Shown: in pieces, positions 5,994 to 7,414 of the stretch
Numbering within the stretch: the first letter of the stretch is position 1
How the letters are laid out: every line of letters begins with the position of its first letter
Assembly: GCA_040881945.1 (NCBI GenBank)
Contig: JBBECF010000031.1
Span: 1-7,414 of the forward strand
Source of the DNA: JBBECF01 sp040881945
GTDB taxonomy: Bacteria > Pseudomonadota > Alphaproteobacteria > Dongiales > Dongiaceae
DNA length: 7,414 nt
Direction of reading: 5' to 3'
Notes under the pieces: generated by a model
Seen by the model: the letters and a program-made list of their open reading frames with translations, nothing else
Database searches by the model: none
Told to the model about the DNA's origin: nothing
Program-made: the position numbers and the translations under genes

Positions 5994-7388
5994 CTACGAC
6001 GCCGCGGCGATGCGCCGCCCCTGCGCCGCCCGCTCCTGCTTCAGCGCCTCGGCGATGAGGAAGGCCAGCTCGAGCGACTGGCTGGCGTTGAGCCGCGGGT
6101 CGCAGTGCGTGTGGTAGCGGTCGCCCAGCCGGTGCTCGGTGATCGCCTGGGCGCCGCCGGTGCATTCGGTCACGTCCTGGCCGGTCATCTCGAAATGCAC
6201 GCCGCCGGCGTGGGTGCCCTCGGCGCGGTGGACGGCGAAGAAGCCCCGCACCTCGGCGAGGATGCGGTCGAACGGCCGCGTCTTGTAGCCGGTTGCCGAT
6301 TTGATCGTGTTGCCGTGCATCGGGTCGCAGGCCCACACGACGACGGCGCCGGCGCGGCGCACGGCGCGGATCAGCGGCGGCAGCTTCGCCTCGACCTTGT
6401 CGGCGCCCATGCGCGAAATCAGGGTCAGCCGTCCGGGCAGGTTCGCCGGGTTGAGGATCTCGATGAGGCGCAGCAGCTCGTCGGGCTCCAGGCTCGGCCC
6501 GCATTTCAGGCCGATCGGGTTCTGCACGCCGCGCAGATACTCGACATGGGCGCCGTCGGGCTGGCGCGTGCGGTCGCCGATCCACAGGAAATGGGCCGAG
6601 CAGCCGTACCATCGGCCGGTCAGGCTATCGACCCGGGTCAACGCCTGCTCGTAGGGCAGCAGCAGCGCCTCATGGCTGGTGAAGAACTCGGTCTCGCGGA
6701 TCTGCGGCGCCGTTTCCGCCGTCAGGCCGCAGGCCGCCATGAAGTCGAGCGCCTCGCCCAGGCGGTCGGCGAGCTCGGCGTAGCGGTGCCCCTGGGGGCT
6801 GTCGGCGACGAAGTCGAGCGTCCAGCGGTGCACCTTGTGCAGGTCGGCGAAGCCGCCCTGGGCGAAGGCGCGCAGCAGGTTGAGGGTCGCCGCCGCCTGG
6901 TTGTAGCCCTGCATCAGGCGCTCCGGGTCGGGCGCCCGCGCCGCCGCCTCGAACTCGATGCCGTTGACGATGTCGCCGCGGTAGCTCGGCAGCTCGACGC
7001 CGCCAATCGTCTCGGTCGGTGTCGAGCGCGGCTTGGCGAACTGGCCGGCCATGCGGCCGACCTTGACCACCGGACAGGCGGCGCCGAAGGTCAGCACCAC
7101 GGCCATCTGCAACAGCACCCGGAAGGTGTCGCGGATGTTGTCGGCGCGGAACTCGGCGAAGCTCTCGGCGCAGTCGCCGCCCTGGAGCAGGAACGCCTTG
7201 CCGGCCGCCACCTGGGCCAGCACCTCGGTCAGGCGCCGCGCCTCGCCGGCGAAGACCAGCGGCGGGAAGGTCCGCAGCCGCTGCTCGACCGCCGCGAGCC
7301 TGGCCGGGTCGGGATAATCCGGCGCCTGCTGGACCGGCTTCGACCTCCAGCTCTCGGGCGTCCATTTCACGGTCATCGGCGGCCTCAT
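5994..7388 (-). CDS. aroG: Class II 3-deoxy-7-phosphoheptulonate (DAHP) synthase
   Basis: Condenses phosphoenolpyruvate with erythrose 4-phosphate to DAHP, the first step of the shikimate pathway to aromatic amino acids. The 464-residue product matches the plant-like/mycobacterial class II family in length and sequence, not the E. coli AroFGH class I type. The metal ligands known from the Mycobacterium tuberculosis enzyme are all present: C73 in QGGDCAESF, H358 in DPMHGN, E400 in GGVHFEMTG, and D430 in CDPRLNASQSLEL. Other family blocks are KVGRMAGQFAKPRS at 109-122, PSYRGDIVNG at 134-143 and LKCGPSLEPDEL at 294-305. Two starts are possible: the ATG at 7388, with GAGGG 7 nt upstream, and the ATG at 7376, with GAGG 6 nt upstream. 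The second gives MTVKWTPESWR, which looks closer to the usual family N-terminus, so the first four residues are uncertain. It is the first gene of the block visible here. Allosteric control by aromatic amino acids is common in the family but cannot be judged from this sequence. Confidence 0.97.
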   Translation of the reverse strand: MRPPMTVKWTPESWRSKPVQQAPDYPDPARLAAVEQRLRTFPPLVFAGEARRLTEVLAQVAAGKAFLLQGGDCAESFAEFRADNIRDTFRVLLQMAVVLTFGAACPVVKVGRMAGQFAKPRSTPTETIGGVELPSYRGDIVNGIEFEAAARAPDPERLMQGYNQAAATLNLLRAFAQGGFADLHKVHRWTLDFVADSPQGHRYAELADRLGEALDFMAACGLTAETAPQIRETEFFTSHEALLLPYEQALTRVDSLTGRWYGCSAHFLWIGDRTRQPDGAHVEYLRGVQNPIGLKCGPSLEPDELLRLIEILNPANLPGRLTLISRMGADKVEAKLPPLIRAVRRAGAVVVWACDPMHGNTIKSATGYKTRPFDRILAEVRGFFAVHRAEGTHAGGVHFEMTGQDVTECTGGAQAITEHRLGDRYHTHCDPRLNASQSLELAFLIAEALKQERAAQGRRIAAAS

Positions 7389-7391
7389 GGC

Positions 7392-7408
7392 CCCGCCCTC
7401 GCGGCGGG
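7392..7408 (-). other. Short GC-only inverted repeat in the leader of the DAHP synthase gene
   Basis: CCCGCC and GGCGGG arms of 6 bp flank a 5-nt loop. The hairpin is immediately upstream of the first start codon and overlaps its likely Shine-Dalgarno sequence. No T-tract follows, so it is not a typical intrinsic terminator. It could dampen ribosome access, but six GC pairs in DNA this GC-rich may arise by chance. Confidence 0.35.
7396..7400 (-). promoter_or_regulatory. Probable ribosome-binding site of the DAHP synthase gene
   Basis: GAGGG on the minus strand, 7 nt before the ATG at 7388. It lies partly in the loop and partly in the stem of a possible hairpin (7392-7408). If the start is instead the ATG at 7376, the GAGG at 7383-7386 with 6 nt spacing would serve. 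Confidence 0.5.
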
Positions 7409-7414
7409 AAGCCC

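Noticed and set aside
5072..6058. 328-codon plus-strand frame opposite pncB
   Set aside because: It is an antisense shadow; the minus-strand NAPRTase motifs account for this region.

Overview
The window is about 7.4 kb of very GC-rich bacterial DNA, strongly biased to G/C in third codon positions. It carries seven co-directional genes on the minus strand and no convincing gene on the plus strand. The protein families suggest an alphaproteobacterium, possibly a Rhodospirillales-like lineage: a class II DAHP synthase, a short nicotinate phosphoribosyltransferase, a glutamine-dependent NAD synthetase with a nitrilase domain, and a GluRS without the usual zinc cysteines. This placement is an inference from family resemblance and composition, not from a search.

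In order of transcription (right to left) the genes are: class II DAHP synthase (5994-7388), nicotinate phosphoribosyltransferase (4838-5956), a small predicted membrane protein of unknown function (4389-4796), glutamine-hydrolysing NAD+ synthetase (2631-4307), a HigA/XRE-type DNA-binding protein without a toxin partner (2260-2631), glutamyl-tRNA synthetase (877-2220), and cysteinyl-tRNA synthetase (854 down to 1, cut by the window edge). The gaps are 37, 41, 81, -1 (one shared base), 39 and 22 nt. There is no convincing terminator between genes, so the block could be one operon whose main promoter lies beyond position 7414. The 81-nt gap before nadE is the only place with some room for an internal promoter.

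The genes fall into three functional parts. DAHP synthase commits carbon to the shikimate pathway. The phosphoribosyltransferase and NadE are the first and last enzymes of the Preiss-Handler route from nicotinate to NAD+. GluRS and CysRS charge tRNAs for translation. Every enzyme keeps its recognisable catalytic residues and appears intact. This is mainly a core-metabolism region rather than a mobile or defence island.

The unusual items are the orphan HigA-type gene translationally coupled to nadE by a TAATG junction, the uncharacterised membrane protein between the two NAD genes, and the altered KMSKS and zinc sites of the GluRS. I found no RNA genes, CRISPR arrays, insertion sequences or attachment sites, and no stretch above 300 bases lacks a gene.
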